Shown here piece after piece: positions 30,519 through 39,426 of a DNA stretch of 55,817 nucleotides; the stretch's first letter is position 1; every line of letters starts with the position of its first letter. Under the pieces are notes generated by a model. That model saw only the letters and a list, made by a program, of their open reading frames with translations. It made no database searches and had not been told where the DNA came from. A program made the position numbers and the translations under genes. This DNA is from Candidatus Nitrosopumilus sp. (GTDB lineage Archaea; Thermoproteota; Nitrososphaeria; Nitrososphaerales; Nitrosopumilaceae): contig QOOS01000008.1 of NCBI GenBank assembly GCA_003331425.1, forward strand, positions 1 through 55,817. The letters are read 5' to 3'.

Positions 30519-31436
30519 TCACTTCATCATAGATTTGCTAATTTTATCAGCTGCAGTAAATGGGTCCATTTTTTTAGAATTTATTTTTTTAAGATAATTT
30601 GAGAAAGATTTGTTAGATTGCATCATTTCTTCAACCTTTTCATTAATGTTATTTAAAACAATGTCTTTCAATTCGGCTTCAAAACGTTCAAGATCCTTTT
30701 CTTCTTTGAATTTCTTTTTTATAGTCATCATGTCCTTGAGAGTTTTTGCAAAAACGGTAATTCCAGCATTTTTTTTAACTGAGGTTTTTAAAATTGTAGG
30801 ATTTCTATCTGAATCTCCAATAAAATCGCGTACTGCATCAAATAGTTGATTTGTTCCAGGAAGATCACTTTTGTTCACCAGATAAATATCTCCAATCTCA
30901 GTCAATCCAGCTTTAATTGTTTGAATACTATCTCCAGTATTTGGATTGAAAACAACTACAGTAATATCAGCAATATTTGCAATTTCTACTTCAGTTTGTC
31001 CAGCTCCAACACTTTCAATAATTATGGGGTTAAAGCCAGCATATTCTAAAATACGAATACTATTTCTTAAAGATCTTGAAACAGCTCCAGTTGCACCTCT
31101 AGAAGCAATACTACGAATATAAGTTCCAGAATCAGTTGATTCAGTCATTCTAACTCTATCACCTAAAATTGCACCACCAGTTACATGACTAGTAGGATCA
31201 ATAGCCAATACAGCTGGTTTTGAACCAAGTTTTTTTAAGGAAATTGCAGTTTTGTTAATTAATGAACTTTTTCCAGCTCCAGCTGGACCAGTAATTCCAA
31301 TAATGGTGGATTTTCCAGTTTCTTTAAAAATTTTTTTTAATATTTTCCTTGTTTCTTTTTGATCATTTTCAACAATAGTGATAGCTTTGGCAATTGCACC
31401 ACGTTTTCCTTTTTTTAAATCAGAAAGTAAGTCCAC
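30519..31436 (-). CDS. meaB: MeaB-type G-protein chaperone of methylmalonyl-CoA mutase
   Basis: A 305-residue P-loop GTPase (MeaB/ArgK family) with GITGPAGAGKSSLINK (Walker A, near residue 42), LAIDPTSHVTGGAILGDRVRM, IIIESVGAGQTEVEIANIAD (Walker B/G3 region) and LVNKSD (G4). It gates cobalamin loading and protects the mutase. The first gene of the meaB-mcmA-mce cluster. Older annotations call such proteins arginine/ornithine transport kinase (ArgK), which is not its role here. Confidence 0.93.
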   Translation of the reverse strand: MDLLSDLKKGKRGAIAKAITIVENDQKETRKILKKIFKETGKSTIIGITGPAGAGKSSLINKTAISLKKLGSKPAVLAIDPTSHVTGGAILGDRVRMTESTDSGTYIRSIASRGATGAVSRSLRNSIRILEYAGFNPIIIESVGAGQTEVEIANIADITVVVFNPNTGDSIQTIKAGLTEIGDIYLVNKSDLPGTNQLFDAVRDFIGDSDRNPTILKTSVKKNAGITVFAKTLKDMMTIKKKFKEEKDLERFEAELKDIVLNNINEKVEEMMQSNKSFSNYLKKINSKKMDPFTAADKISKSMMK

Positions 31437-31479
31437 TAGAAATATGATTTAGAAGGTACAATAAAATCTTGTATGCGAT

Positions 31480-31887
31480 CTAAGAAGGATCATAAATTAT
31501 GTTTGGTACCGGAGTATTCATTTCATGAATTTCAGTCTTAATTTGAACATGACCAAAGTCCTCATGTTCAACTTCTAAAACAATTGGATGAATCGCCCAA
31601 CCATATTTGGGTTTATTTGGAAATTCTACAATTTCAATAAATTCAGAATCAGTAAAAGATTTTTGAAATGAATTTTCCATTCCAAGAATTTCAAGAACTA
31701 CAGATGTAGTTTTTTCAGATTTATCAAAATAAGAAATTTCAACATAACCAGTCTCATAGTAAATAGCTTCTACACTAAAATTTTGACGAAGAGGTTCTTT
31801 GTCATCAGTTGCACCACCAGTTAAAAATACAAGTGCTAAAACAGTGAAAACACCTAGAAATATTGGAGGGCCTAATTTTTTAGCCAT
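31480..31887 (-). CDS. hypothetical protein with N-terminal membrane anchor (135 aa)
   Basis: A 135-residue protein with one N-terminal hydrophobic segment (residues about 7-25, PIFLGVFTVLALVFLTGGA) and an extracytoplasmic beta-rich domain (FSVEAIYYETGYVEISYFD, FGHVQIKTEIHEM) ending NIIYDPS. The segment may be an anchor or a signal peptide. It overlaps the end of the aminopeptidase gene by 8 nt on the same strand, so the two are co-transcribed. No family recognised. Confidence 0.6.
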   Translation of the reverse strand: MAKKLGPPIFLGVFTVLALVFLTGGATDDKEPLRQNFSVEAIYYETGYVEISYFDKSEKTTSVVLEILGMENSFQKSFTDSEFIEIVEFPNKPKYGWAIHPIVLEVEHEDFGHVQIKTEIHEMNTPVPNIIYDPS

Positions 31888-34381
31888 TTTTGAATTCTTT
31901 ACGCATTGTTCTTAAAAATTTAGAATTAATACGAATTCTTTCTAAAGTTTGTTTTTGAGTTCGTTCAGTTCCAGGAGTAGGATTCTTTTTGAAAAATAAT
32001 TTAATTTCTTTTTCCATTGAATCATCTGCCACGCCTGCAATACTGGCAACAATCCTATTAAACAAAGGATTTCCATGTCCAACTTTCTTATTGATTTTTT
32101 TCCAATTTTTCTTCAACCATGGCCACAAAATCTTATCACCATAAGGATTAGCGGCAATTTTCATAATAGGTAATTGCATATTTTGAGATCTTACTTCAGA
32201 TGTTTGAGAGAAATCTAGAGTTTTTGCAAGGAGTTTTTTATCTTGGAATCCACACATTGCACCTAAGAAACGAAGTTTTTCTTCCATTGTTTTTGAGTTT
32301 GTGTATAATTTTTTTAATTCATTGAAAGTTTTTGAATTTCCATTCCAAGCTGCAATTGAGCAAATTGGTTCAATTAAATCAGGAGATAAACTACGAGGAG
32401 ATTTTAAGAATTTTTTATATTTTTCAATTGCAACATCAGTGACAGAATCATCATTCATCTTTCCTAGTACAGAGATTGTAAAAGAACGCAATAGTGCGTC
32501 AGTGTGTTTATCACTTTTTCTTGGTTCCCAACCAAGATTAGACAAAATTTTTCTAAAGTAGTTTATTGCATAACTACGAATTTCTTCTACGAATTTTTCA
32601 TTAAATGAACGGAAATACAAGGATGCTAAATTGTGTGCAACATTAACAGATGCAAGATAACTGTCTTCATCAAAATAGGCATCAGAGAAATCTAGATAAT
32701 TTCTAACTTGTTCATCTCCAGAAACACAGAGTGAAAACAAATCATTTTGAACTGCCCATCTGTCAATTGGAGGAATACGTTTTTCATCAACTAACATTTT
32801 TAGATCAAGTAGAATTCCTTCATCATACTTTACACGATAGAATCCTTTTCGGCCATAATTTGCAACAAACCCAATTGTATTTTTAGGCAATTTCACAGAC
32901 ATAGATTTTTTTGTAAATAATTTGTTGGAAATTTCTTTTTCCAAGCCTAAAGATAATGGAATTGACCACAAACCTTTGCTGAATTTAGAATTGGGTTCAA
33001 GTAAGTATCGTTTTTGTTTGATTTTTAGATTATTGCCGTTTTGATTAATTTCAACAAGAGGGAATCCAGGTTGCTTTAGCCAAGTATTGATCATTGAAGT
33101 TACAGGCATTTTGGAAGCTTTGCCAATTGCATCCCACAAATCCTGACCTTTAGCATTTTTATATTTGAAATCTGAAAGATATTTTTTTAATCCTTTTTGG
33201 AAGTTAGGTTCACCAACATAATTTTCCAACATTCGCAATACACATCCACCCTTATCATACGAAATTGCATCAAAAATTTCACGGATTTCAGCAGGAGATT
33301 TAACATCCACATCAATTGGGTGAGTTGTTTTCAATGAATCCAATCCCATTGCCACATTCATTGCATCCTCAACAAATTGATTCCACAAATCCCATTCAGG
33401 ATAAAATTTATCAACAAATTTAGTTGCCATAAAAGTAGCAAAACTTTCATTCAACCATAAATCATTCCACCATTTCATAGTAACCAAATTGCCAAACCAC
33501 ATGTGTGCAATTTCATGAGATATTACTTCTGCAATGAATTGTTTAGTTCTAGTGGAAGATGTTTTTGGATCATAAAGTAAAATTGTTTCTCTGAAAGTAA
33601 TTGCACCCCAGTTCTCCATTGCACCTGCAGCGAAATCAGGAACAGCAATTAAATCAAGTTTAGGTAGAGGGAATTTAATTCCAAAATATTTCTCATATGA
33701 AGTAAGAAGTTTCTTTCCAAGTTCTAAAGAGAATTTACCTTTTGAAGTATTTCCTTTTGTTGTAACAACTCTAATCTGAATTTTTCCAGCTCTTCCTGTT
33801 AGGTATTCAAATTCACCAACTCCAAGATAAATCAAATAAGTTGAAACAAGAGGAGTTTTTTGAAAATGATAAGTAGTTTTATTGCCAGTTTTTTTCTTAG
33901 TTTTGATAGGCATGTTAGATATTGCAGTAAATTTGTTTTCTGCAATAATAGAAATATCATAAGTTGCTTTAGCTTCAGGCTCATCCCAACAAGGAAAAGC
34001 GCGTCTTGCATCTGCAGCTTCAAATTGTGTTGTTGCAAGATATTTTGTTTTTCCATTTTGTTGATATTTACTTCGATAAAATCCCAATAATCTGTCATTT
34101 AAAATTCCTTCAAATTCTAAATGAACAGTACATGAACCACGTATTTTTTCTCCAAGTTTAATTTCTAATTCTTCCTTTTTTTCATTTGTTTTTGGAGACG
34201 ATTTGATTATTTTTCCTCCAGATTTCACAATACAAGATTTTATTTTTAATTCAGCACAATTCATTCGAATTACATTTACAGATTTTTTACAATTGACAGA
34301 AATAGTTTCCAGACCAGTAAAAGTGAATTTTTTTAGATCTGGTTCAAAAGTTAGATTGTAATTTGTAGGACTAGTATCCAT
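31880..34381 (-). CDS. M1-family zinc aminopeptidase (tricorn-interacting-factor type)
   Basis: An 833-residue M1 peptidase. The N-terminal domain (about 1-185) is the saddle-like beta domain; the catalytic domain has the substrate motif GAMEN (FAAGAMENWGAITFRE) and the zinc site HEIAHMWFGN with a downstream Glu in NESFA. The C-terminal half is the helical ERAP-like domain. It removes N-terminal residues from peptides made by the proteasome. No signal peptide, so cytoplasmic. Full length for the family. Start ATG at 34381. Confidence 0.93.
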   Translation of the reverse strand: MDTSPTNYNLTFEPDLKKFTFTGLETISVNCKKSVNVIRMNCAELKIKSCIVKSGGKIIKSSPKTNEKKEELEIKLGEKIRGSCTVHLEFEGILNDRLLGFYRSKYQQNGKTKYLATTQFEAADARRAFPCWDEPEAKATYDISIIAENKFTAISNMPIKTKKKTGNKTTYHFQKTPLVSTYLIYLGVGEFEYLTGRAGKIQIRVVTTKGNTSKGKFSLELGKKLLTSYEKYFGIKFPLPKLDLIAVPDFAAGAMENWGAITFRETILLYDPKTSSTRTKQFIAEVISHEIAHMWFGNLVTMKWWNDLWLNESFATFMATKFVDKFYPEWDLWNQFVEDAMNVAMGLDSLKTTHPIDVDVKSPAEIREIFDAISYDKGGCVLRMLENYVGEPNFQKGLKKYLSDFKYKNAKGQDLWDAIGKASKMPVTSMINTWLKQPGFPLVEINQNGNNLKIKQKRYLLEPNSKFSKGLWSIPLSLGLEKEISNKLFTKKSMSVKLPKNTIGFVANYGRKGFYRVKYDEGILLDLKMLVDEKRIPPIDRWAVQNDLFSLCVSGDEQVRNYLDFSDAYFDEDSYLASVNVAHNLASLYFRSFNEKFVEEIRSYAINYFRKILSNLGWEPRKSDKHTDALLRSFTISVLGKMNDDSVTDVAIEKYKKFLKSPRSLSPDLIEPICSIAAWNGNSKTFNELKKLYTNSKTMEEKLRFLGAMCGFQDKKLLAKTLDFSQTSEVRSQNMQLPIMKIAANPYGDKILWPWLKKNWKKINKKVGHGNPLFNRIVASIAGVADDSMEKEIKLFFKKNPTPGTERTQKQTLERIRINSKFLRTMRKEFKNG

Positions 34382-34448
34382 AACTTATAGAAAATTTTAG
34401 GCTTTATGTAGATTTTCTATATGTCAAAATAATCAAAAATTATTAAAA

Positions 34449-35378
34449 TTATTCAGAAGAATCTTCTGTTTTAGGAGCTTGATCAGCTTTCAAGCCTTTG
34501 TATCTATTTCTGATTGTTACTTCAGTTACTCCTGCAGCTTCTGCAAGGTCACGTTGAGTGATAGATACTCCATTTTTTACACAAGAGAGATACAATGCAG
34601 TTGCTGCAAGCCCCATAGGATCTTTACCTGCAGATTCTTTTCGTTCTTGAGCTTCTTTCAATACTTTAACTGCATAACGTTTAGTTTTTTCAGAAATTTC
34701 TAACTTACTTGAAATTCGTGCAATACATTGAATTGAATCAACCACAGGCATCTTCAATTCTAATTCGTGATGCAATAATCGATAGCATCTTGCAATGTCT
34801 TTTCTTTTAACATTTGCTGAATCTGCTATATCTTTTAGAGTTCTAGGGGTTTCGGTATCTCTACATGCAGCATATAACGATGCAGCAATCATTGCAGAAA
34901 TGGAACGACCTCTAACTAATTTTTTCTCTAATGCTTTTCTGTAAATATAAGCTGCTTTTTCAAGAACATTTGCAGGAACTGAAACTTTATCTTTTAATTT
35001 ATTTAAATCACTTAGTGCTTGTCTGAGATTTCTATCAACAGGTTCATGAACTTGACTTCTGCTGTCCCAAGTTCTAAGACGTTCAATTGTACTTTTCATT
35101 GAAGTTGATAATGGTTTTCCAGATGCATCTTTGTTTAATGGATTGATAACAGTGGATAATCCCATGTCATGTATCATTAATGATGAAGGGGCACCTGTTC
35201 TAGCTGGATCCGCACCACCATCTTTTTGAAATGATCTCCATTCAGGTCCAGATTCTTGAGATTTTTCTGAAACCACATAACCACATTTTGAACAAAATTG
35301 TTCTCCAGTAACATCATCAGTAAGAAGAGAATTTTTTCCACAACGTAAACAACTTGGTGTTGAATTGGCAGCAACCAT
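34449..35378 (-). CDS. tfb: transcription initiation factor TFB
   Basis: A 309-residue archaeal TFIIB homologue. The N-terminal zinc ribbon uses CLRCGK and CSKCG (about residues 10-35), followed by the B-finger/reader (GPEWRSF) and two cyclin-like repeats (about 110-200 and 205-300). The second repeat ends with the BRE-contact helix-turn-helix QRDLAEAAGVTEVTIRNRYK. It recruits RNA polymerase to TBP-bound promoters. Thaumarchaea carry several TFB copies; this is one. The Alba gene follows 10 nt upstream on the same strand. Confidence 0.96.
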   Translation of the reverse strand: MVAANSTPSCLRCGKNSLLTDDVTGEQFCSKCGYVVSEKSQESGPEWRSFQKDGGADPARTGAPSSLMIHDMGLSTVINPLNKDASGKPLSTSMKSTIERLRTWDSRSQVHEPVDRNLRQALSDLNKLKDKVSVPANVLEKAAYIYRKALEKKLVRGRSISAMIAASLYAACRDTETPRTLKDIADSANVKRKDIARCYRLLHHELELKMPVVDSIQCIARISSKLEISEKTKRYAVKVLKEAQERKESAGKDPMGLAATALYLSCVKNGVSITQRDLAEAAGVTEVTIRNRYKGLKADQAPKTEDSSE

Positions 35379-35388
35379 TTTGATTACC

Positions 35389-35673
35389 CTAAGAATTTTT
35401 CCTAGTTATAGTAATTTCAATTGTTGAGACATCCCTATTTCTTCCATCAGTAGAAACAAGAGATTCAGAATTTATTGAAACATTACTAATTTCAAATGCA
35501 GGATGTGTTTTCTTTAATACTACTTGTGAAACATCAATTGCAATTGAAGTAGTCAATCCCCTTGCTTTGATAGTAACTTTAGGTTTAGTGGCTAATTGAA
35601 CAATTGTAGATGTAACATAGGTCATTAATGGTTTTTTACCGACGAAAATTGTATCATTTGAGTTATTAGACAT
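35389..35673 (-). CDS. alba: Alba DNA/RNA-binding chromatin protein
   Basis: A 94-residue Alba: IFVGKKPLMTYVTSTIVQL at the start, KARGLTTSIAIDVSQVV in the middle (the loop and helix of the fold), and EITITRKN at the end. It binds DNA or RNA as a dimer. The lysine pair GKKPLM corresponds to the usual KP(V/L)M nucleic-acid region, which is acetylated in some archaea. Upstream of tfb on the same strand (10-nt gap). A TATA-like TTTAAATTA lies 26 nt upstream of the ATG. Confidence 0.93.
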   Translation of the reverse strand: MSNNSNDTIFVGKKPLMTYVTSTIVQLATKPKVTIKARGLTTSIAIDVSQVVLKKTHPAFEISNVSINSESLVSTDGRNRDVSTIEITITRKNS

Positions 35674-35858
35674 ACAGGAGTAATTTTCAGGTCTAATTTA
35701 AACAGATAGTTCAAATGATCAAAATCAATTAAACGGCCAGATAATGTGAGATCTCAATCGATCAGTCAATTTGATTAAATTCAATGAGTAGTATGCATGA
35801 ATTTAGATTTTTGATACAAAGACTAAACCTTTTAAAATATACATTATAGAACGAAATT

Positions 35859-36281
35859 ATGAAACAAAAAGCAGCATCACGAAATATCAAAATTTTAGTT
35901 GCAAAATTGGGTCTTGACGGACATGATAGAGGGGCACTAGTCTTGTGTCGAGCATTTAGAGATGCAGGAATGGAAGTCATCTATTCAGGATTGTTTGCAA
36001 CACCAGACAGAATTGCACAGATTGTAGAAGATGAAGACGTAGATGCAGTTGCAATGAGTTTGTTAAATGGAGCACACGGAACATTGTTTCCAAGAGTCGT
36101 TAAAACTCTCAAAAAGAAAGGAATCAAGGATGTGTTAATTGTAGGCGGAGGAGTAATTCCAGAAATTGATCATAAAGATTTAGTTAAATCAGGAGTTGAC
36201 CACGTGTTTGGTCCAGGTACACCATTACCAACAATTATTGATCATATCAATACAGGCGTATCTAAATTAAGAAAAATATAA
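35859..36281 (+). CDS. mcmA2: methylmalonyl-CoA mutase small (cobalamin-binding) subunit
   Basis: A 140-residue B12-binding domain with the base-off DxHxxG motif in KLGLDGHDRGALV, and the later S-x-L and GG motifs (AMSLLNGAHG, IVGGGVI). It carries the adenosylcobalamin that the large subunit (28913-30514) needs. It stands apart from that gene, separated by 5.3 kb with the aminopeptidase, TFB and Alba between. A TATA-like TTTTAAAATATA is about 24 nt before the ATG, so it has its own promoter. Confidence 0.95.
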   Translation: MKQKAASRNIKILVAKLGLDGHDRGALVLCRAFRDAGMEVIYSGLFATPDRIAQIVEDEDVDAVAMSLLNGAHGTLFPRVVKTLKKKGIKDVLIVGGGVIPEIDHKDLVKSGVDHVFGPGTPLPTIIDHINTGVSKLRKI

Positions 36282-36293
36282 AATAAAAAAAGA

Positions 36294-37292
36294 TTATTCT
36301 GTGGAATCAGGCCACATCATTTTTCGCATTTCTTTACCAACTTTTTCAATTTGGTGTTCATCATTTTGTTTCATGTATTGATCAAATGCCTCTGAACCTT
36401 TTGACTGATATTCAGATATCCACTCGTTGTTGAAAGTACCGTCTTGAATCATGGTAAGAACTTTTTTCATGTTAGCTTTGCTTGCAGCATCCATAACAAT
36501 TGGTCCACGCGTTAAACCACCATATCTAGCAGTTTCACTTACACGTCTCCACATACCATTAATTCCATATCTTTGAATCATGTCGACAATTAGTTTGAGT
36601 TCATGTAAAACTTCAAAGTATGCGATTTCTGGTTGATATCCTCCTTCAACTAGAGTTTCAAATGCATTTGTTACCATAGAAGCTGCACCGCCACAAAGGT
36701 CTGCTTGTTCACCGAACCAATCAGTTTCAACTTCTTCTTTGAAAGCAGTTTTGATTAATCCAGCTCTTGCACTACCAATTGCTTTTGCAATTCCTAAAGT
36801 TCTGTCCCAAGCTTTTCCTGTAAAGTCTTGTTCGACTGCAACAATAGATGGGGTACCAAAGTTATCAAGATAAGTTTCTCGAACTTTAGAACCTGGTCCT
36901 TTTGGAGCAACCATAATAAGATCTACATTACTTGGTGCTTCAATCCATTTCCAATAGATTGCAGCTGCATGAGAAAATGACAATGCTTTTCCTTCTGAAA
37001 GATTTGGTGCGATTTCATCTTTGTAAATTTGACCCTGAATCATATCTGGAAGTAAGATGTGAATAATGTCTCCTTGTTTAGTTGCTTCTGCAACAGACAT
37101 TACTTTATGACCATCAGCTTCGGCTTTTTTCCAGCTTTTTCCACCTTCTTTAAGACCGACAATAACATTGAGACCAGAGTCTTTCATGTTATTTGCTTGA
37201 GCATCACCTTGAATTCCATAACCGATTACAGCGATTGTTTGATCCTTAATTGGATCTAGACTGATTTCGTTATCTTTCCATGTTTTTGCCAT
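36294..37292 (-). CDS. ilvC: ketol-acid reductoisomerase (class I)
   Basis: A 332-residue KARI that makes dihydroxy acids in valine, leucine and isoleucine synthesis. NADPH-binding start IAVIGYGIQGDAQANNMKDSG; active-site region PKGPGSKVRETY, and the C-terminal ETDWFGEQADLCGGAASMV with the metal-binding acidic residues and DELKLIVDMIQRYGI. Length fits the short class I form. A TATA-like TTAATATTT is about 24 nt upstream. Convergent with the cobalamin subunit gene, 12 nt apart. Confidence 0.96.
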   Translation of the reverse strand: MAKTWKDNEISLDPIKDQTIAVIGYGIQGDAQANNMKDSGLNVIVGLKEGGKSWKKAEADGHKVMSVAEATKQGDIIHILLPDMIQGQIYKDEIAPNLSEGKALSFSHAAAIYWKWIEAPSNVDLIMVAPKGPGSKVRETYLDNFGTPSIVAVEQDFTGKAWDRTLGIAKAIGSARAGLIKTAFKEEVETDWFGEQADLCGGAASMVTNAFETLVEGGYQPEIAYFEVLHELKLIVDMIQRYGINGMWRRVSETARYGGLTRGPIVMDAASKANMKKVLTMIQDGTFNNEWISEYQSKGSEAFDQYMKQNDEHQIEKVGKEMRKMMWPDSTE

Positions 37293-37349
37293 AAGGTGTC
37301 TAAAGGATTAGCAAATATTAACCATGAAAATACATTCAGAGTGAAAAAA

Positions 37350-37469
37350 CTAGATTTCAATTACATTGTCACAAGAACGACATTTGACAGTAACCTTTTC
37401 TCCTGGAAGTCTTATGAATCTTTTAGAACCACATTTGGGGCAAATTGGACATGAACGTGCTGGCTCCAT
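37350..37469 (-). CDS. tiny zinc-ribbon protein (39 aa)
   Basis: A 39-residue frame, ATG to TAG, with two CxxC pairs: CPICPKCG and CRSC, 18 residues apart (MEPARSCPICPKCGSKRF, ..VTVKCRSCDNVIEI). This is a complete small zinc ribbon like those of ribosomal L37Ae-like or transcription proteins. It is 37 nt downstream of the EF-Tu-like gene on the same strand, so they may be one operon. Unnamed; likely nucleic-acid or ribosome related by fold only. Confidence 0.7.
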   Translation of the reverse strand: MEPARSCPICPKCGSKRFIRLPGEKVTVKCRSCDNVIEI

Positions 37470-37506
37470 CAAATAGTTAGGAGATGATAGATTTTATTAA
37501 ATTACG

Positions 37507-38427
37507 CTATAGAATTTTTCCACTGCCTAAAATTCTGATAGTAGTAGATTCAGGTTTTAAAATAACTGCAATATCATTTTTTTTACAAACAATAGGTTTC
37601 TCAAAAACTAATTTTAATGGAGTTATGGAAGAAAACTTTGCAGCTTTAGTTTGTAATCCAATATTTACAAGGCAGCCTTGATTTTCAGTAATTTCACTTT
37701 TGTAAAATGGACTTTTCTCAAAATCAAGTTCAATTTCAGTTTTAATTTCAACTGCATCCTCAACAGAAATTACATCACCGCGTCCAACTTCATCAGGTTT
37801 TGCACCCTTTACTGCAAGACCTACTCTAGCAGGGCAAATGGATTCAGAGACAGGATCATCGTGCATTTGAATTGATTTTATTAAAACATCAATGTTGTGA
37901 GGATATAATTTCAGATTATCATATTGTTTGATTGTTCCATTGGATACTTTTCCTAAAATAACAGTTCCAACACCTTTGACATCAAAACAATGATCAATTA
38001 ATAATTCAGCAGGATTATCATTTGTAATTGGTTCAAGAGCATTCATCTCTTCTTTAATCTTGTCTTGTTCAACACGGGTATAATTTTCAACAACAGTTCC
38101 CTTAATCATCATGTTTAGTTTTGATTCATCAACATCAAATGTATGAGACAAAATCCCTTTTTCCTTTTTTAATGAATCCAAAGCAATTATTTGTTCGCCA
38201 GTGAATTTATCTAATTTATCTACATGAAATATCACATATTCAGCCAAATTAATTGCCTGAAACAAAGGCTGAATTTTTTCAGGAAATCCATTTGGGATGA
38301 CCCAAGTTTTGATAACATCAGATTCTTTTCGATCATAAAGAGTCAAATCAGACTCGGTACCTTTTTTTCCAAATTCTGATGCAAGATCTTGCTTACCTAA
38401 TACAACAAAATTGATAGATTTTACCAT
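37507..38427 (-). CDS. SelB/EF-Tu-like protein without a GTP-binding P-loop
   Basis: A 306-residue translation-factor-like protein. Residues about 1-130 occupy the place of a G domain but the P-loop G-x4-GK(S/T) is missing (the start reads INFVVLGKQDLASEFGKKG) and no DxxG is seen; only HVDKLDKFTGEQ recalls NKxD. Residues about 140-230 are a normal domain II (HCFDVKGVGTVILGKVSNG then KSIQMHDDPV), and a domain III follows, ending TTIRILGSGKIL. So it is a relative of archaeal SelB-like factors that probably no longer hydrolyses GTP. It may be a ribosome or tRNA-binding factor. Confidence 0.75.
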   Translation of the reverse strand: MVKSINFVVLGKQDLASEFGKKGTESDLTLYDRKESDVIKTWVIPNGFPEKIQPLFQAINLAEYVIFHVDKLDKFTGEQIIALDSLKKEKGILSHTFDVDESKLNMMIKGTVVENYTRVEQDKIKEEMNALEPITNDNPAELLIDHCFDVKGVGTVILGKVSNGTIKQYDNLKLYPHNIDVLIKSIQMHDDPVSESICPARVGLAVKGAKPDEVGRGDVISVEDAVEIKTEIELDFEKSPFYKSEITENQGCLVNIGLQTKAAKFSSITPLKLVFEKPIVCKKNDIAVILKPESTTIRILGSGKIL

Positions 38428-38480
38428 AATAATAAAACAAAAAAATCGTTCTTATGAATTTTTGAATTTAAAATAAATGA

Positions 38481-38615
38481 TCAATGCTTGTGATTTTTGA
38501 TACAGCTATCACAATATTCATTTCCACATTCATCACAAGAAATTAGCTGTCCTGGCCTATATCCTGTAAAACATTCATCACAACTTGTGCCATTCATATC
38601 ACAATTTAGAAGCAT
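38481..38615 (-). CDS. tiny Cys-rich zinc-finger protein (44 aa)
   Basis: A 44-residue frame with three CxxC-type pairs: CDMNGTSCDEC, SCDECGNEYC and CDSCIKNHKH. The layout (three pairs plus two terminal His) recalls RING, FYVE or B-box-like cross-brace folds with two zinc ions. ATG to TGA in the gap between the pseudo-GTPase and the hydrolase, same strand as both. No family recognised. Confidence 0.7.
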   Translation of the reverse strand: MLLNCDMNGTSCDECFTGYRPGQLISCDECGNEYCDSCIKNHKH

Positions 38616-38671
38616 AATTTTAAAAAGATTTTACTGTTTGAGGGTAAATTTAGGCAGGATTTAAAATAAAA

Positions 38672-39424
38672 TTACGGAAATTTTTTCAGTACAGATGCAT
38701 AACTTGCAAATCTATGATTTTTAGGTTTCAGCAAAATTTGAGTGTATTTTGAAACAGGTTTTCCAGTTGCTCCATTAAGCCCCAAAGGACCATTAACAAA
38801 TTTTTCCTTTTCTGCCCAACCTAAAACCTCATCAGATGGAGCATAGTGGTTAACAATTTTTTTCTTTACGATATTTTGAAGAGTTTTTCCATATTTTTTT
38901 GAAGAAGGAACATCATCAGTAATAGATGCACCAAAAAAATATACTCCTTCTACAATTTCAAAATTACTTTTCTTTTTTGCAAGATATTCCAAAGTACTCA
39001 AGATAACCTGAGTACCAAGAGAGTGTCCAATTAAACGAATTTTTGTATTAGGGCTATCAGATTTGAAATCTTCAATAAATTTCCCCAAGTTACGTCCATT
39101 TTTCTTTGCAATAACTTGTCCTGCCGCCAATGATCTTTTTGCATATTTCAGTAAATGAGCACCCGTAGTGTTTGAATCATAACTATATCCAATTACAGGA
39201 TAAGAGTACCCCAATTTTTTTAGTTTATTTTTTGCCAAAATAACTTTTGCAATTGCTCCAGCATTATCATTTCTCAAACCATGAATCATTATTGTTAATT
39301 CTTTTGAATCAATTAATTTTTTGAAATCTTGTTTTGGATACAGATAGTATGAATTATTTTTGATAGTTTTTCCATTTAGTAAATTATAGTATCCACGAGT
39401 TGAAATTCTTGGGACAGGTTTCAT
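38672..39424 (-). CDS. alpha/beta hydrolase-like protein
   Basis: A 250-residue cytoplasmic protein with the nucleophile elbow GHSLGTQV (IRLIGHSLGTQVILSTLEYL, Ser near the middle), an oxyanion-type MIHGLRND near residue 46, and a C-terminal region with NHYAPSDEVLGWAE that could supply the catalytic Asp and a final His (KNHRFASY). The family (alpha/beta hydrolases, DUF726/DUF900-like) includes lipases and esterases; the substrate is unknown. It starts 3 nt before the stop of metG, so it is in the same operon. Confidence 0.8.
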   Translation of the reverse strand: MKPVPRISTRGYYNLLNGKTIKNNSYYLYPKQDFKKLIDSKELTIMIHGLRNDNAGAIAKVILAKNKLKKLGYSYPVIGYSYDSNTTGAHLLKYAKRSLAAGQVIAKKNGRNLGKFIEDFKSDSPNTKIRLIGHSLGTQVILSTLEYLAKKKSNFEIVEGVYFFGASITDDVPSSKKYGKTLQNIVKKKIVNHYAPSDEVLGWAEKEKFVNGPLGLNGATGKPVSKYTQILLKPKNHRFASYASVLKKFP

Positions 39425-39426
39425 AA

